A program made the translations under genes and the position numbers. A stretch of 64,000 nt of DNA, taken from assembly GCA_905479105.1 (NCBI GenBank), contig CAJQLE010000004.1, positions 620,001-684,000 of the forward strand, given 5' to 3'. Below, one piece after another: positions 10,486 to 19,936 of this stretch. The notes under the pieces are model-generated. The model had not been told where the DNA came from, made no database searches, and saw nothing but the letters and a program-made list of their open reading frames with translations. Source of the stretch: an uncultured Flavobacteriales bacterium (GTDB lineage Bacteria > Bacteroidota > Bacteroidia > Flavobacteriales_G > Salibacteraceae). How positions within the stretch are numbered: the first letter of the stretch is position 1; each line of letters starts with the position of its first letter.

Positions 10486-12696
10486 TTAATTCGCTACTTC
10501 AGACATAAATTTGATTCTAATTATTCGCAGTTCTTCTGATGTGTAGTCTTCGTCATCTAGTTCTTCCAACGCTGCATCAATATCTGGTGATTCAGCTTCC
10601 ATGAAATACTCGTAAACCTCCTCTAACCTATCTTCATCAACTACATCATTGATATAATAATCGATATTGACCTTGGTACCACTATCTATAATGTGCTCTA
10701 ATTCTTCAAGTAGTTCATCGAAGGACATACCTTTTGCTTTTGCAATATCTTCCAGTGGGATCTTTCTATCGATGGATTGAATGATGTAAACCTTTTTACC
10801 TGATTTATTAACTATGGACTTCACGACCATATCTTGTGGGCGCTCTATTCCTTTCTCTTCAACATAGTTTTGAATAAGCTCGATAAAGGGCTTTCCAAAT
10901 TTAAGAGCCTTGCCACTTCCAACACCTTGAATGTTCTTCAGTTCGTCCATTGTGATAGGATACTGATTAGCCATATCTTCTAAAGATGGTTCTTGAAAGA
11001 CAACGAAGGGTGGTACATTCTTTTCCTTGGAGATCTTTTTTGTGAGATCTTTAAGAAGTTTCATTAACTCTTCATCCATAACCGAACCACCGGTTTTACC
11101 GCTCATGACAAGATCATTTCCTTTTTCAATCTCTGAAGTATAGTCATGATCTTTGTAAATGCTGTATGATTCAGGCGGTTTGGACATAAACTCCCTTCCT
11201 CTCTCTGAAATCTTGACTAGACCATAGTTTTCAATATCCTTATAAAGTAAACCCTCTACTAGCGCCTGTCTAATAGCGGCCATCCAGAATTTGGCCTCTG
11301 TATCTTTACCGATTTCAAACACATCACTTTGGTTATGGCGATAGGTGCTGACTTCAGAAGTGTTATTACCAACAAGTACATTGACAATATGCTTTGACTT
11401 GAATCTTTGTTTTATGGTGTCAATCACTTTAAATAGAACGAGCATATTGTCTACAAACTCAATCTTTTCTTTGGGATTAACCGAGTTATCGTCCATATTG
11501 GCTCCCTCACCATTGACTTCATCCCATTCTTCGCCAAAGTAATTGAGAAGAAACTTTCTTCTTGAGACTGCAGTTTCTGCATAAGACACAACCTCTTCTA
11601 ACAATTGTTTCCCGACCTCTTGCTCTGCAACAGGCTTTCCATTCATGAACTTTTCAAGTTTCTCGATGTCTTTATGGTCATAGAGTGCTACGCAAACCCC
11701 TTCTCCACCATCTCTACCCGCTCTTCCGGTTTCTTGATAGTATCCTTCTAAGCTTTTTGGCATGTCATAATGAACCACAAATCTGACATCTGGCTTATCG
11801 ATTCCCATTCCGAAGGCAATGGTGGCCACGATAACATCAACATCTTCCATTAGGAATTGATCCTGATGAGAAGATCTTGTCTTTGCATCAAAACCAGCAT
11901 GGTAAGGAAGCGCTTTTATACCGTTTACTTGAAGTGAAGATGCTACCTCTTCCACTTTTTTCCGGCTTAAACAATATATAATTCCAGACTTCCCTTCTCT
12001 TTCTTTAACAAATCTGATAAGTTGCTTAATCGGGTCAATTTTGGGACGGACTTCGTAAAATAGATTTGGTCTATTGAATGAAGCTTTGAATACAGAAGCA
12101 TCATTCATTCCTAAGTTCTTTTGAATATCAGATTGAACTTTGGGAGTAGCCGTTGCGGTAAGTGCCATTAAAGGAATCTCTTGATCAATTCCTTTAATCA
12201 TTTCCTTGATGCGTCTATATTCTGGTCTGAAATCATGACCCCATTCAGAAATACAATGAGCCTCATCCACAGCTACGAATGAAATAGTAACGCTTTTCAA
12301 GAATTCAAGATTCTCTTCTTTATTTAATGACTCAGGGGCTAGATATAACATCTTGGTACTCCCATTAGTTACGTCTTCTTTAACCTGAGTGATTTCTGTT
12401 TTATTCAATGAACTATTAAGGAAATGAGCAATATTGTCCTCACTGCCATAGCTGCGAATAGAATCAACTTGATTCTTCATTAACGCTATAAGAGGTGAAA
12501 TGATGATCGCGGTTCCTTCCTTCATAAGAGCCGGAAGTTGATAACATAATGACTTACCTCCACCGGTAGGCATAATGGCGAAAGTGTCGTTGCCAGCCAT
12601 CAGACTTACAATGACTTCTCTCTGCATACCCTTAAAAGAGTCGAACCCAAAATGTTCTTTTAATGCCTCTTCTAAAGTTATTTCCTTCGTGTTCAT
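10486..12696 (-). CDS. recQ: ATP-dependent DNA helicase RecQ
   Basis: 736 residues. Superfamily 2 motifs are in order: motif 0/I (FKGMQREVIVSLMAG, then MPTGGGKSLCYQLPA), motif II VDEAHCISEWGHDFR, LTATAT, and motif VI YYQETGRAGRDG. A RecQ C-terminal winged-helix region and an HRDC-like segment follow (LEDMANQYPITMDELKNIQGVG). It unwinds forked and recombination intermediates 3' to 5'. The zinc-binding block, normally CRR...CGNCDNC, reads SRRKFLLNYFGEE then NGEGANMDDN, so all its cysteines are missing. I remember this form as a lineage-specific Bacteroidota RecQ. An acidic extension of ~120 residues closes the protein. Confidence 0.95.
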   Translation of the reverse strand: MNTKEITLEEALKEHFGFDSFKGMQREVIVSLMAGNDTFAIMPTGGGKSLCYQLPALMKEGTAIIISPLIALMKNQVDSIRSYGSEDNIAHFLNSSLNKTEITQVKEDVTNGSTKMLYLAPESLNKEENLEFLKSVTISFVAVDEAHCISEWGHDFRPEYRRIKEMIKGIDQEIPLMALTATATPKVQSDIQKNLGMNDASVFKASFNRPNLFYEVRPKIDPIKQLIRFVKEREGKSGIIYCLSRKKVEEVASSLQVNGIKALPYHAGFDAKTRSSHQDQFLMEDVDVIVATIAFGMGIDKPDVRFVVHYDMPKSLEGYYQETGRAGRDGGEGVCVALYDHKDIEKLEKFMNGKPVAEQEVGKQLLEEVVSYAETAVSRRKFLLNYFGEEWDEVNGEGANMDDNSVNPKEKIEFVDNMLVLFKVIDTIKQRFKSKHIVNVLVGNNTSEVSTYRHNQSDVFEIGKDTEAKFWMAAIRQALVEGLLYKDIENYGLVKISERGREFMSKPPESYSIYKDHDYTSEIEKGNDLVMSGKTGGSVMDEELMKLLKDLTKKISKEKNVPPFVVFQEPSLEDMANQYPITMDELKNIQGVGSGKALKFGKPFIELIQNYVEEKGIERPQDMVVKSIVNKSGKKVYIIQSIDRKIPLEDIAKAKGMSFDELLEELEHIIDSGTKVNIDYYINDVVDEDRLEEVYEYFMEAESPDIDAALEELDDEDYTSEELRIIRIKFMSEVAN

Positions 12697-12753
12697 AAAT
12701 ACAAATTGCTTTAGCTACTAAAAATACGACAATAGTTTGAAATATAGAACATT

Positions 12754-12981
12754 CTATCTAGGTGACGAATCCCTTCTATTATCATCACTTTTAAGAAAAT
12801 TAGAAAACACAAAGAGGATCACTACTGAAGAACAAAATATAACGACTAGAGTAAGTAAACTCTTTCTAAATACTTGCTCGACTTGAATGATATCCCAAAT
12901 GGAAAGAACGGCCAAAACCGAAAAGAATAAAACTGCCAGAATCAGCACAGACGCTGTAATCTTTTTGATGTTTTCTACCAT
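12754..12981 (-). CDS. Small two-helix membrane protein, unknown
   Basis: 75 residues from ATG at 12981; an in-frame TTG at 12987 abuts the stop of the upstream repeat protein and is an alternative start. Two hydrophobic helices are visible (ITASVLILAVLFFSVLAVLS and LLTLVVIFCSSVVILFVFS), with a charged C-terminus (SDDNRRDSSPR). No family is recognised. Its spacing, 6 bases after the 1015-residue protein and 57 bases before recQ, suggests co-transcription with the former. Confidence 0.55.
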   Translation of the reverse strand: MVENIKKITASVLILAVLFFSVLAVLSIWDIIQVEQVFRKSLLTLVVIFCSSVVILFVFSNFLKSDDNRRDSSPR

Positions 12982-12987
12982 TATCAA

Positions 12988-15900
12988 TTATTTAGCGGTT
13001 TCTCGACTCCACACTAGTTCGGTGATTGGTTGTTCATCTAAGAAGTAGTATTTACCACCCCACGAATGCACAACTCTTTTATAAACTTGTTCTCTACCAC
13101 CTATGCTTACTTTACGAATTGTCACTTTGGTTCTTCCCTCGTCAAAGGTTTCCTCTATCACCCGTCTCTTGTTATCTTCTTCTTCAGTAGCTGCGACTCT
13201 TGATAGCTCCGCTATCATTTCATTGCATTTCTTAATGCGCTCTTGCGCATGGCTTAAGCCTTGTGTAATATCCAGAGATTCAGTATACTTTGCCAAAGCT
13301 GCTTCATAGTCTTTTTCTAGGAAAAACTTGTCAGCTATAGCTATAATGCGATTGTATTCGGTTTTAATTCTTTCTTGCTCGGCCTTCTTCTCTAGTTCAT
13401 CAATCATTGAGATTTTTGACTTTGGAATTTCTTCATTTGGATAAATTGCTAATGCAGACGTATAACTCGCTCTTGCTAATTTGTAATCCTGAGAGACCAT
13501 TGCTTCATTTCCTTTCCTCATGAAATTATCATAGTCATTCTTTTTAGCCGCAATTCGAGCTTCCTCATTTTCCTTCGCTTCTGTTTCTGCAATTAATGCA
13601 TCAATTTTCTGGATCTGAAGTGCTGGAAATTGATCAGATGGGTTTTTCGTTTTGGCTTCCGCATATAATGAACGAGCTGCTCTATAATCCTCATCATCCA
13701 TTTCGGCTTGCGCTCGTTTCAAAAGGTCTTCATATTCAGCTTTGGCCTTTGCATCAGCTTCTGCCTTTGACTTTTCTGCCGCAAGGGAATTTACAATTCC
13801 GTCAATTTCAGAGATTTTATTTTTTGGATATGCTTCATTTGACTTGAATCCAGCGGCCATGTTATACGTTGCTCTGGCTTCATCGTAGTTTTTAGCGGCT
13901 AAAAGACCATCAGCCTTCAAAATTGCTTCATCGTATTTCTCTTTGATCTCAGCTTCTTTCGCAGCCAGCTCTTGTGCTTTTGCTTGTTCTGCTAATATGG
14001 ACTTTATTTCATCTATCCTATCAGAAGGATATGTGTCTGATTTAAGTTTTAGAGCTTCAGAGTATCTAGCAGTGGCGAGTGAGTAATCCTTTTGATTAAA
14101 AGCCAAATCAGCTGCTTTAATGATCAATGCATAATTCTCATCCACTTTTGCCTGGGCAGCTTTGTCTTGTGCTATGCGCTGTTGTTCAGCTATAATTGCT
14201 TCTGCTTCTTGTATTCTTGAAATGGGATAGCTTTCGTTTGCTTTAACACCCAATGCCGATTTGTACCCTATGATGGCCTTAGCATATTCTCCTCTATCAA
14301 AATCCCCGTCTGCTGCTGCTATATGACCGTTATAAGCACTATTAATCTCATCCAACTTCGAAGCCTTTTTAATCTCCGAATCAATAAGAGCTAGTTGATT
14401 TTTTGGATAGAGCTCATTTGACTTTAATTCTAAAGCGCTTTGATAATTTGCTTTAGCAGAAACCCAATCTTTCTTTTTAAAGTCACCATCACCCGAAGCA
14501 ATTAACTCAGTATAATTCTTTTCAAGCTTTAATTCTGCTTCTCTTTTCTCGTTTTCGGAGGCTAAGGCAGCTAATCGAGCCAATTCTTTGTCTATTTGAA
14601 CTAACTTCTCTGATGGATAAACTTCCTTGGGTTTTAATTCAAGCGCCTTCCTATAAGAGCTTTTTGCAGATTCATAGTCCTTGGACTCCAAAGCTTTGTC
14701 AGCACTAGCTATGGCATTTTGGTAGTCTTGGTCAAGCCCATTTTTCAGTGCTTTAAGTCTATTGGCTTCAGCGAGTTCTTGACGCTTGGCGGTAATCAAT
14801 TCAATTTGATCTTTAGGATAAGCTTCTTGTGGTTTGATTTGGATAGCCGCATTGTAGTGCTGCTCGGCTAAATCATAATTCTGGGAATTAAATGCAGCAT
14901 TCGCCTTGTCTAGTTTATCAGCGTATGAAGCATTTATTTTAGCAGCCGCAAGTTCTTTTTGCTCTGCTGAAGCTAACTCCGCCAACTTGATCTCTATCTC
15001 CTTTAACTTAGTTTTAGGGTAGTCGTCATCCTTATACTTCAGTGCATTTTGATAGGATGCTCGTGCATTCAGGAATTCTTTTTTGCCGTATGCCGCGTCT
15101 GCTTTTGCAATTTCATCATTGTACTGCTTGTCTTTTGCTGCAAGTGCGTCTGCCTTTTCCTTGTCAATTTTTTGCTGAGCGAAAAGGTCTTGACTTTCTT
15201 TTAATCTTTTCTTGGGATAATCTTCACTAGGCTTAAGGTCAAGCGCTTGTTGATAAGCAACTATAGCACTTTCAAAATTATTATTTCCAAATGCTTGATC
15301 AGCGGATGCTAACTTAGAAAGGTATTGCTGTTGTGCGGCTCCTTCGGAGTTTAATTTAGCCTCTACTTGAGAGAGCATTTGGCTCGCCACCTTCGATGAT
15401 GGACTCATTGATTGGGCAGCAAGAAGGTTGTCTTTGGCTAGCAGGTAATCGCCATCATCAATAGCAGCTTGTGCGTCTTTTATAGCCAATTGATAATCTG
15501 CCTCAAGGCGTTTTTCTCGCTCCTTATCAGCTTTTATCTTTTCTTTTTGAGCTTCCTCGAGGCGGTCTACTTCTGCTTTAATGCCTCTAGTATACAATTT
15601 GTCGTCCACAAAATTCTCCACGTTGGGTTCGTAGTATACTTTACCAATCGGCTTGTCTAATATTGAATAGTCCACTCCATCCATTCGCTTGAACATATCC
15701 ACTACAAAACCACCAAACTCGTACCCCCAAAGCTGCTCATCTACAGGGACATTGTTGGTGTTGAGATAGAGTTTTTTGGTCACGTATGAAGGCTTCGAAA
15801 TCTCAATTGTATACTCATGACCGAACTCTAGGTATAAATCAAAGCGGCCGTTATTTCCAGTGCTAACGCGCTTTAGCTCAGCGCCATCTTGGTAAAGTGC

Positions 15901-16035
15901 AATTTGCGCACCAGTGATTCTTCCACCATCCTCATCCTTGACCGTGCCATCCACAGCTAGATTGTTTGGATCTTGCGCGTGCACAGACTGTAGTAATGCG
16001 AAAAGGAATGAAAGAGTTAATGTGAAAGATTTCAT
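12988..16035 (-). CDS. Large exported protein with twelve TPR-like repeats
   Basis: 1015 residues. A signal peptide (MKSFTLTLSFLFALLQSVHAQ) precedes a carboxypeptidase-regulatory-like beta domain at about 25-100 (VDGTVKDEDGGRITGAQIAL, then GNNGRFDLYLEFG). From ~175 to ~950 there are about twelve units of 65-72 residues. Each has a Y-x2-A/I-x2-A-D core, a K/DY-x2-A-x3-Y-x2-A-L helix pair, a YP-x3-I turn (e.g. AYPKDQI, LYPKNQL, SYPISRI, TYPSDRI) and a charged linker helix. The end (VYKRVVHSWGGKYYFLDE) is unrelated. It is probably a long periplasmic or surface rod. Similar proteins occur in gliding Bacteroidota, but I cannot assign a function. Confidence 0.8.
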   Translation of the reverse strand: MKSFTLTLSFLFALLQSVHAQDPNNLAVDGTVKDEDGGRITGAQIALYQDGAELKRVSTGNNGRFDLYLEFGHEYTIEISKPSYVTKKLYLNTNNVPVDEQLWGYEFGGFVVDMFKRMDGVDYSILDKPIGKVYYEPNVENFVDDKLYTRGIKAEVDRLEEAQKEKIKADKEREKRLEADYQLAIKDAQAAIDDGDYLLAKDNLLAAQSMSPSSKVASQMLSQVEAKLNSEGAAQQQYLSKLASADQAFGNNNFESAIVAYQQALDLKPSEDYPKKRLKESQDLFAQQKIDKEKADALAAKDKQYNDEIAKADAAYGKKEFLNARASYQNALKYKDDDYPKTKLKEIEIKLAELASAEQKELAAAKINASYADKLDKANAAFNSQNYDLAEQHYNAAIQIKPQEAYPKDQIELITAKRQELAEANRLKALKNGLDQDYQNAIASADKALESKDYESAKSSYRKALELKPKEVYPSEKLVQIDKELARLAALASENEKREAELKLEKNYTELIASGDGDFKKKDWVSAKANYQSALELKSNELYPKNQLALIDSEIKKASKLDEINSAYNGHIAAADGDFDRGEYAKAIIGYKSALGVKANESYPISRIQEAEAIIAEQQRIAQDKAAQAKVDENYALIIKAADLAFNQKDYSLATARYSEALKLKSDTYPSDRIDEIKSILAEQAKAQELAAKEAEIKEKYDEAILKADGLLAAKNYDEARATYNMAAGFKSNEAYPKNKISEIDGIVNSLAAEKSKAEADAKAKAEYEDLLKRAQAEMDDEDYRAARSLYAEAKTKNPSDQFPALQIQKIDALIAETEAKENEEARIAAKKNDYDNFMRKGNEAMVSQDYKLARASYTSALAIYPNEEIPKSKISMIDELEKKAEQERIKTEYNRIIAIADKFFLEKDYEAALAKYTESLDITQGLSHAQERIKKCNEMIAELSRVAATEEEDNKRRVIEETFDEGRTKVTIRKVSIGGREQVYKRVVHSWGGKYYFLDEQPITELVWSRETAK

Positions 16036-16146
16036 TTATTGAGAAAGACTACTCGAAATTAAAGAATCTTAGGGAGCCAATCGAAACAGAAAACAATATT
16101 TAGCTCAACCAACACAAATGAGCAATCAACGTGTTAAATATAAAGT

Positions 16147-16992
16147 CTACTGAGGTTCAGGACCCAATTCAATATCCGAAATGATTCGAAGTTTGAATTT
16201 AGCGTTCTTCATATCCTTAGATTCCTTCTTGTCGTTATATAGTCTAACTGAGAAATCGCCAGTGATAAAGTTATAAGACTCGTAATCTTTAAGATTTGCT
16301 TCTACTTTAGAAATTCTGAAGTAACCAAAAGGTTGAAAAGTAGGCGGATTGTCTGACCTCCACTCTACACCGGCTGTATCGAGGTATGAGATAACCGCTC
16401 CTGGTTGAGCATCATTATTCCAAAGCGTATCTCCAATGGTGTTATTTCCAACTCGACCCCAACGGATAAAATCTTCACGAATAGATGGATTGTCAATGTA
16501 ATCTTGGATATCCCAAAATGCAAGAGTATCAGTTATGCTGAAAGGGAAATAAAGCGTTACAATATCCTCCTCAGCTTCGTCTATCTCAATCTGATCAACG
16601 GTAACGTTAGGATTAGCTTTATCAATAATTAGATCGCGGTATTTTTTGGTCACAAGTCTAGTGAAAGGAGCATAATGCCATCCAAATTTCGGAAAAGGAG
16701 GGAAAAGTTGAGCGGCAGATGAACCAGCCGTATCAAACACTTCTTCGTTTCGCACATCACCCACAAGATTCACATAATCGAAATCTTGCCACTGAGTGCT
16801 GTCATCCAACACTTCGTAAGTCATAGTGTCTGCTGCTTTCCCCCACGTGAACTGAAAATACAGGTCATTATCAATAATGTGTATTGATGGTTCTGGTGGC
16901 GGCACAGAAATATCTGGCAGGTTCGGAGTTTGATCTTTACAAGACCAAAACATCGATATACAGACAATAACTACAAACGTTTTTCTTAACAT
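16147..16992 (-). CDS. Lipoprotein, paralogue of the one at 22061
   Basis: 281 residues with a lipoprotein signal (MLRKTFVVIVCISMFWSC). No named domain is recognised. The C-terminal ~70 residues resemble the lipoprotein at 22061-22879: a Val-x-Trp strand, YFRI/YFRL, then GDFSVRLYND versus GEFAGRLYNG, and AKFKLRI versus AKFRARL. The two genes bracket the vitamin B12 operon. It lies 85 bases downstream of the propeller lipoprotein gene on the same strand, so it may be the last member of that operon. A role in corrinoid handling is only inferred from position. Confidence 0.7.
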   Translation of the reverse strand: MLRKTFVVIVCISMFWSCKDQTPNLPDISVPPPEPSIHIIDNDLYFQFTWGKAADTMTYEVLDDSTQWQDFDYVNLVGDVRNEEVFDTAGSSAAQLFPPFPKFGWHYAPFTRLVTKKYRDLIIDKANPNVTVDQIEIDEAEEDIVTLYFPFSITDTLAFWDIQDYIDNPSIREDFIRWGRVGNNTIGDTLWNNDAQPGAVISYLDTAGVEWRSDNPPTFQPFGYFRISKVEANLKDYESYNFITGDFSVRLYNDKKESKDMKNAKFKLRIISDIELGPEPQ

Positions 16993-17077
16993 AACTAAGG
17001 CTAAAGCGGTAGCGAATTTACAAAATAGACGTATTGAACGAACTCATCGTCAAATAATTGCAACAGTGAGGTGTTGA

Positions 17078-18073
17078 TTACCTCAAAATTACCTGGGGAA
17101 TAAGACCTGTTTCTAGCTCTTGAATAAGTTGGGATGAAGCATCGTATCTCAACACCTTACCCCTTGATAAATAGTCAATTACATCACTAATGTAGATGCC
17201 AGATTCATCGACATAGAGGCTGTATGGAGTTTGGGCCGTATGGCTAAATTGACCCTCGTTTTGACTCCTTAGATTTATCATTTTAACCGTGTTATTGAGT
17301 AAAAAGTAGCCTACTGAATCGTATAAAGCGCTGCCAGAAATACGATTGTTGAATTCAGCCAACGTTTCCAGAGCTCCTGATTTAACGAAAGAGATCAATT
17401 TCGCTCCCTTTTTAGCATTGCCTGCAATCACTAATTTATGGTCTAAGCTGAATAAGTAAGATGGCTCGATACTCAGCTGAATTTCATCAATTTTCTCAAA
17501 ACTTAATGCGTCAATAATCAAAATGGAAGAATCTTTCATATTGGAGATATAGATCATATCGTCTATCAATACCATACGTTCTGTCCATTCGGGCGCTTGA
17601 ATTTGATTGGTTATGGAGTTGCTAACCAAATCTACCACGCTGAGAGCGCCACCTCCAAAATCGCTTACCAAAGCTTTTTTATCATTTAGCATGAGCATAT
17701 GACGTGGTGAGTTAAATCCTTCAATTATGGCTAGTTCTTCGAACGTTGAATCATTCAAGATCCGAATTAGACCTGAGTTATTGATTACTAAAAACAAGCT
17801 ATCGCCATGGTGAATAATAGACTGCAATACGTCACCTAACTGCTTATTATTTGTGCGTTTGTAAATGTCATTCTGAATGGTTTCGTCCTCCAAATTAAAA
17901 ACACTCAGCGATGCATTGTTGAATTGAAAGTTTCCTTCACAACCGATATAGATCAAATTTCCAGGAGTTATAGAAACCTCATCGCTATTCGATGGATATA
18001 CTGGGCCGAAGTATTCGTCTTTCTGACATGAATTCAGACAAATGATTAATATGATCGCTACTACCCTTTCCAC
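17078..18073 (-). CDS. BtuG-like beta-propeller surface lipoprotein (corrinoid capture)
   Basis: 331 residues with a lipoprotein signal (MERVVAIILIICLNSC). YncE/DUF5074-style propeller blades follow, e.g. NNASLSVFNLEDETIQND, DDMIYISNMKDSSILIIDA and DESGIYISDV. In Bacteroides, BtuG is a seven-bladed propeller lipoprotein that sits on the TonB receptor BtuB and binds B12 extremely tightly. This gene has the same architecture and follows the receptor gene with a 13-base overlap, in a cobalamin-riboswitch operon. The family match is from memory. Binding of B12 is inferred from architecture and context. Confidence 0.75.
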   Translation of the reverse strand: MERVVAIILIICLNSCQKDEYFGPVYPSNSDEVSITPGNLIYIGCEGNFQFNNASLSVFNLEDETIQNDIYKRTNNKQLGDVLQSIIHHGDSLFLVINNSGLIRILNDSTFEELAIIEGFNSPRHMLMLNDKKALVSDFGGGALSVVDLVSNSITNQIQAPEWTERMVLIDDMIYISNMKDSSILIIDALSFEKIDEIQLSIEPSYLFSLDHKLVIAGNAKKGAKLISFVKSGALETLAEFNNRISGSALYDSVGYFLLNNTVKMINLRSQNEGQFSHTAQTPYSLYVDESGIYISDVIDYLSRGKVLRYDASSQLIQELETGLIPQVILR

Positions 18074-19935
18074 TTCAATGCTATTTTTAGACTATAAAAC
18101 CTTCCAGGCATAGGCCTCCAAGGCATGTTTTGATATTGCCAATCAAACAAATTGGAGACACTTGCAGTGAAGTTGAGTGAAAAAGCACTGCTTAAAGTGA
18201 CGGAATACTTACCCGCTAATGATGACAGTTGATATGCCGGCATGTATGAAGACTCATCGTTAGATATAAATCGTTTGTCAAAATAGGAGTAGGTATATCT
18301 AAGCCCCAATTGACGGTATTGATAGTCTAAACTAATATTTGCCGTGTAATTAGGTATGAAGGAAAGTGCTTGTGTTTGGGTTTTTGAATTGCCGCCTTGC
18401 GCATTTATGTATTGCCCATTTCCTCCAATGATAAATCTATGTGCTCCAATTTTAACTTTCTGCTGGAATAATAAATCTATGCCTTTCGATATGGAATAGT
18501 TGACGTTTGTTGGAACGAATACTCCCCCATCAGGCAACCATCTTATCCGATCTGAATACTCTCCATTGAAGAAAGCTACCTTCAATTCCTGATATGCTGT
18601 TTGATAATTCAATCCAAACTCCAGAAGCTGACCTCGCTCTGGCTGCAATGAATCATTTCCACCGGGTGACCAATACATTTCATTTAATGTAGGAAAGCGA
18701 GCACTCTGAGAGGCCGATACAAAGGCGGAGATCGGAATCTTAGATATGGGCTTGATGGACACCCCACCAAACGGTAGTAGTGCGTTCTTTTCGTTGAATG
18801 ACGTATACCGCGAACCCAGCTCAAACACCACGCTTTCTTTCAAAATTGAATATTCAGCTTTGAGCATTGAACCCAATGTGTAGTTTGTTTTCTTCTCACT
18901 GTAGTTTTTGGATACCGCTTGGGTATAAGAATGATTCACTTGGCCCTTAATTTCTAACACCTTTAGAGGTTTGATGTGCGCATCAACTTGATTTTGAACC
19001 GTTTGATAGTCGTTAGAGTTGTCAATACTCAGCGCAGTATCGGAATACGCATTGACATTGTCTTCATACATTGCTCGGTAGCTCAAGCCAAATGTGTTGC
19101 TTGGAGTATAATCTATAATCCCCATTGATCTGTGCACAACATCCTCTTGCTGAGCAATAGATGGACTTGTGTTTATGGCACTTGGAATTGATCTTGAGGT
19201 TTCATTGTACCAATAAATTGCCGTTACATTGATTGACTTCGAAATTGGAATACTCAACATCGGAGAAATATTTCTTCGAGTGAAGGATGCGTTATTCATC
19301 ACTTCACTGGAATAAGGAGTTTGACTTATATCCTGATATAGAAAACGATTAGAGAGCGTTTGAATATCTGACATCAATCCAAAAGCAAGAGACTTGTTGC
19401 GGAACTTGAAATTTTTATTGACTCGTGCCGTGGTGGAGTAGTTACCAAATGAAGACACCAGCTGGCCTATCTCTATGAAGTCACTTTTGTAATCCGGGCT
19501 TTGTTCAAGTAATACCCCTCCACCCAAGCCACCAGAGGAATACAAATTCATGGAATTACCTGTAATTATAGAAATATCGGAGAACTGTGAAACCGGAATG
19601 GTGGAGAAATCTATGGTTCCGAGCATCGGTGAATTAATCTTCAAACCATTCCAAAGCAATTGGGTGTGGTTTGCGTCTCCGCCTCTAAATGTTGGCGTTG
19701 ACAATAAGCCTGGACCTAAGGTTTTGAAATTTATACTAGACCTTGAGCTTAGAAATGCTAGTAAGTCTAGTTCATTTATCTGCTCTTGTGCGATTGAATC
19801 AAAATGGATGTTGAAAGATGACTGAAGTCCAACTTGATTGGAATCCAAAACGTCAACAGGTCTAAGTTCTAGTGTTTTCTGGGAAAATAGATGTCCTAGA
19901 CAGAAAGTAAAAAGGAAGGTCCATTTCCATTTCAT
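18061..19935 (-). CDS. btuB: TonB-dependent receptor, BtuB-like (vitamin B12 uptake)
   Basis: 624 residues, the compact size of BtuB rather than of SusC. After a signal peptide (ending GHLFSQ), a plug domain of ~110 residues shows typical motifs: STPTFRGGDANHTQLLWNGL, IPVSQFSDISIITG and GLGGGVLLEQ. The rest is a 22-strand barrel pattern ending in a strand terminated by aromatic/hydrophobic residues (RFYSLKIALKWKG). It would carry corrinoids across the outer membrane using TonB energy; TonB is not in the window. It starts one base after the preceding gene's stop and overlaps the BtuG-like gene by 13 bases. B12 specificity comes from the upstream riboswitch. Confidence 0.85.
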   Translation of the reverse strand: MKWKWTFLFTFCLGHLFSQKTLELRPVDVLDSNQVGLQSSFNIHFDSIAQEQINELDLLAFLSSRSSINFKTLGPGLLSTPTFRGGDANHTQLLWNGLKINSPMLGTIDFSTIPVSQFSDISIITGNSMNLYSSGGLGGGVLLEQSPDYKSDFIEIGQLVSSFGNYSTTARVNKNFKFRNKSLAFGLMSDIQTLSNRFLYQDISQTPYSSEVMNNASFTRRNISPMLSIPISKSINVTAIYWYNETSRSIPSAINTSPSIAQQEDVVHRSMGIIDYTPSNTFGLSYRAMYEDNVNAYSDTALSIDNSNDYQTVQNQVDAHIKPLKVLEIKGQVNHSYTQAVSKNYSEKKTNYTLGSMLKAEYSILKESVVFELGSRYTSFNEKNALLPFGGVSIKPISKIPISAFVSASQSARFPTLNEMYWSPGGNDSLQPERGQLLEFGLNYQTAYQELKVAFFNGEYSDRIRWLPDGGVFVPTNVNYSISKGIDLLFQQKVKIGAHRFIIGGNGQYINAQGGNSKTQTQALSFIPNYTANISLDYQYRQLGLRYTYSYFDKRFISNDESSYMPAYQLSSLAGKYSVTLSSAFSLNFTASVSNLFDWQYQNMPWRPMPGRFYSLKIALKWKG

Positions 19936-19936
19936 G

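Noticed and set aside
11345-11542. Plus-strand small frame within recQ
   Set aside because: Antisense to conserved helicase coding sequence; no start signal or similarity.
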